Assembly: GCA_026770585.1 (NCBI GenBank)
Contig: MU646321.1
Location: 580,982-593,624, forward strand
Length of the DNA: 12,643 bases
Reading direction: 5' to 3'
DNA from: Baffinella frigidus
Lineage: Eukaryota > Cryptophyceae > Cryptomonadales > Baffinellaceae
Shown: positions 11,941 to 12,643 of the stretch, piece after piece
How the letters are laid out: each line of letters opens with the position of its first letter
How positions within the stretch are numbered: the first letter of the stretch is position 1
The notes under the pieces: generated by a model
Told to the model about the DNA's origin: nothing
What the model saw: only the letters and a program-made list of their open reading frames with translations
The model's database searches: none
Program-made: the position numbers and the translations under genes

Positions 11941-12140
11941 TTTCCCTAGCAACGAGTCAGCCTGGGAGAGGCTGACTCGTTGCAACGAGTTCCCTAGCAA
12001 CGAGTTCCCTAGCAATGAGTCAGCCTGGGAGACTTCATCTGGAGCGGTTTGCAGCCGCGATCACCTCCTGCCAGGGTTTCCCTAGCAACGAGTCAGCCTT
12101 GCAAAAACGTCACGCATGGCAGTGAGTCAGCCTGGGAGAA
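11941..12140. repeat. TAGCAACGAGTCAGCCTGGGAGA repeats
   Basis: Five or six copies of CCTAGCAACGAGTCAGCC with TGGGAGA, in part reduced to CTAGCAACGAGTTCC. One pair is inverted and forms a perfect 14-bp stem GCAACGAGTCAGCC with a 7-base loop at 11949-11983. Relatives TAGCAATGAGACAGCCC and TAGCAACGAGA lie at 10933-10972. Confidence 0.85.
12039..12074 (+). pseudogene. Exon g echo 3, internal fragment
   Basis: Reads LERFAAAITSCQ between two TAGCAACGAG repeats. GAG CGG TTT against GAG CGC TTC in exon g are silent. Both splice sites are missing. Confidence 0.6.
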
Positions 12141-12148
12141 ACGGGCCT

Positions 12149-12163
12149 GGTCCGAGCCGGCAG
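12149..12163 (+). pseudogene. Exon f 3'-edge echo 9 (weak)
   Basis: GGTCCGAGCCGGCAG with donor GTTATG. The following GGCGAGTCCCGACC matches GATGAGAGTCCCGACC after echo 1 at 10441-10458, so the two derive from one larger duplicated piece. Confidence 0.5.
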
Positions 12164-12227
12164 GTTATGGCGAGTCCCGACCATTTGTCTAACCCCTGAA
12201 CTCTGAGCACCCTGAATGTTTTCGCAG

Positions 12228-12296
12228 CGCGTGTCTGCAGCTGGAGCGCTTCGCAGCCGCGATCACCTACTGTCAAAAGGCCCAGGACCTCTTCTG
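12228..12296 (+). CDS. Exon g: remainder of TPR3
   Basis: Acceptor TGTTTTCGCAG at 12217-12227 and donor CTTCTG|GTGAGA at 12297 enclose 69 bases. It starts with the third base of the codon left open by exon f (AG+C, Ser) and itself leaves two bases, so the phases agree. The frame reads ACLQLERFAAAITYCQKAQD-LF. With LKCMVRAAS from exon f this makes a full TPR: aromatic F at consensus position 17, A at 20, A at 27. The pattern R-A-A-x-A-C-L-x-L-x-x-F-x-x-A-I-x-x-C is that of TTC4/Cns1 TPR3. The gene must continue beyond the window, because the C-terminal TTC4 domain is not here. Confidence 0.7.
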
Positions 12297-12421
12297 GTGA
12301 GACTCCCTAAACTCATTTCTACGCCCGAAACTCATTTCTAGACAACCCCGTCTTCCCTCTCTCCACCCTTCGTCTTGAAACAGTGTTGTGTAGTTAACAT
12401 GTTTATATGAGTGGTTTTAGT
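12297..12421. other. Intron after exon g, no gene seen
   Basis: Contains AAACTCATTTCTACGCCCG and AAACTCATTTCTAGAC as a direct repeat at 12309-12343, a CT-rich part at 12350-12368 and an AT-rich end. Nothing codes. Confidence 0.5.
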
Positions 12422-12485
12422 GATCGCAGCTGCGAACTGCTCCAGCTTCAGACACCTACTGTCAAAAGGCGCAGGAAGTGTTTGG
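12422..12485 (+). pseudogene. Exon g echo 5 with an inverted first half
   Basis: 12454-12485 is a direct copy of the exon g 3' half (TYCQKAQEVF with donor GTGAGACGCCCTA, like GTGAGACTCCCTA after exon g). 12422-12453 is the reverse complement of exon g bases 12233-12264, 28 of 32 matching: GATCGCAGCTGCGAACTGCT against the complement. An in-place 32-bp inversion therefore destroyed helix A of this copy. CAG at 12426-12428 or 12443-12445 could act as acceptor, but the encoded helix would be lost. Confidence 0.7.
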
Positions 12486-12499
12486 GTGAGACGCCCTAC

Positions 12500-12643
12500 A
12501 ACCTAAACACGACACTCTAAACCCTAAACCATAAACCATAAACCCTGAACCCTGAACCCTGAACCCTTAACCCTGAACCCTGAACCCCAAACCCAAACCC
12601 CTAAACCCCAAACCCCAAACCCCAAACCCTAAACCCCAAACCC
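12500..12643. repeat. CCCTAAA/CCCTGAA/CCCCAAA array running off the window
   Basis: Heptamers change along the array: CCCTAAA and CCATAAA up to about 12545, CCCTGAA to about 12588, then CCCCAAA to the window end. It follows the donor of exon g echo 5. Confidence 0.93.

Overview
This is eukaryotic nuclear DNA, and most of it is repeat. Short arrays of a plant-type telomere heptamer (CCCTAAA/TTTAGGG) and its one-base variants fill the spaces between short, GC-rich, splice-bounded coding pieces. There are no bacterial-type operons, no rRNA and no tRNA. A multi-intron gene, TTTAGGG-type repeats and GC-rich exons suggest a microalga. A prasinophyte green alga with a repeat-swollen genome (Cymbomonas-like) is my best guess. 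A dinoflagellate or another TTTAGGG lineage is possible, and the assignment is inference only.

The central result is a split gene on the + strand from about 3186 to beyond 12296. Its exon-like segments join in frame into a TTC4/Cns1-type TPR co-chaperone. Exon a (3186-3659) has the N-terminal W..EF....PLFM motif. Exon b (5532-5594) is a charged linker. Exon c (6855-6956) holds the first TPR helix with K-S-E-G-N. Exon d (7967-8023) is the second helix of TPR1. Exon e (8761-8856) is TPR2, with H-A-N-R-A. Exon f (10141-10277) carries an unusual extra stretch and then K-C-M-V-R. Exon g (12228-12296) completes TPR3. The five carboxylate-clamp residues (K, N, N, K, R) that bind the C-terminal EEVD tail of Hsp90/Hsp70 are all present, spread over exons c, e and f. 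The intron phases agree at every junction tested.

Almost every exon has extra, partly decayed copies beside it, which I call exon echoes: b four times, the two halves of c three to five times each, e six or seven times, the 3' edge of f about ten times, and g five times. Many copies keep the splice site and a few intron bases, and some differ from each other mainly at synonymous positions. In one copy of exon g a 32-bp half of the exon has been inverted in place.

A second gene runs leftward on the - strand from 2750, divergent from the TPR gene. Its first exon (2750-1844) encodes a Pro/Ala-rich N-terminus. A second exon near 1068-999 fits it in phase and has two further copies at 737-797 and 487-553. 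I could not identify its product. About 435 bp with a CT-rich tract separates the two starts.

The introns also hold foldback elements or MITE-like inverted repeats (1181-1495, 4604-4746, 4796-4969, 7591-7727, 10973-11122), a dispersed palindrome-bearing repeat family (4093-4440 and 5217-5490), and arrays of several different heptamers, each locally homogeneous.
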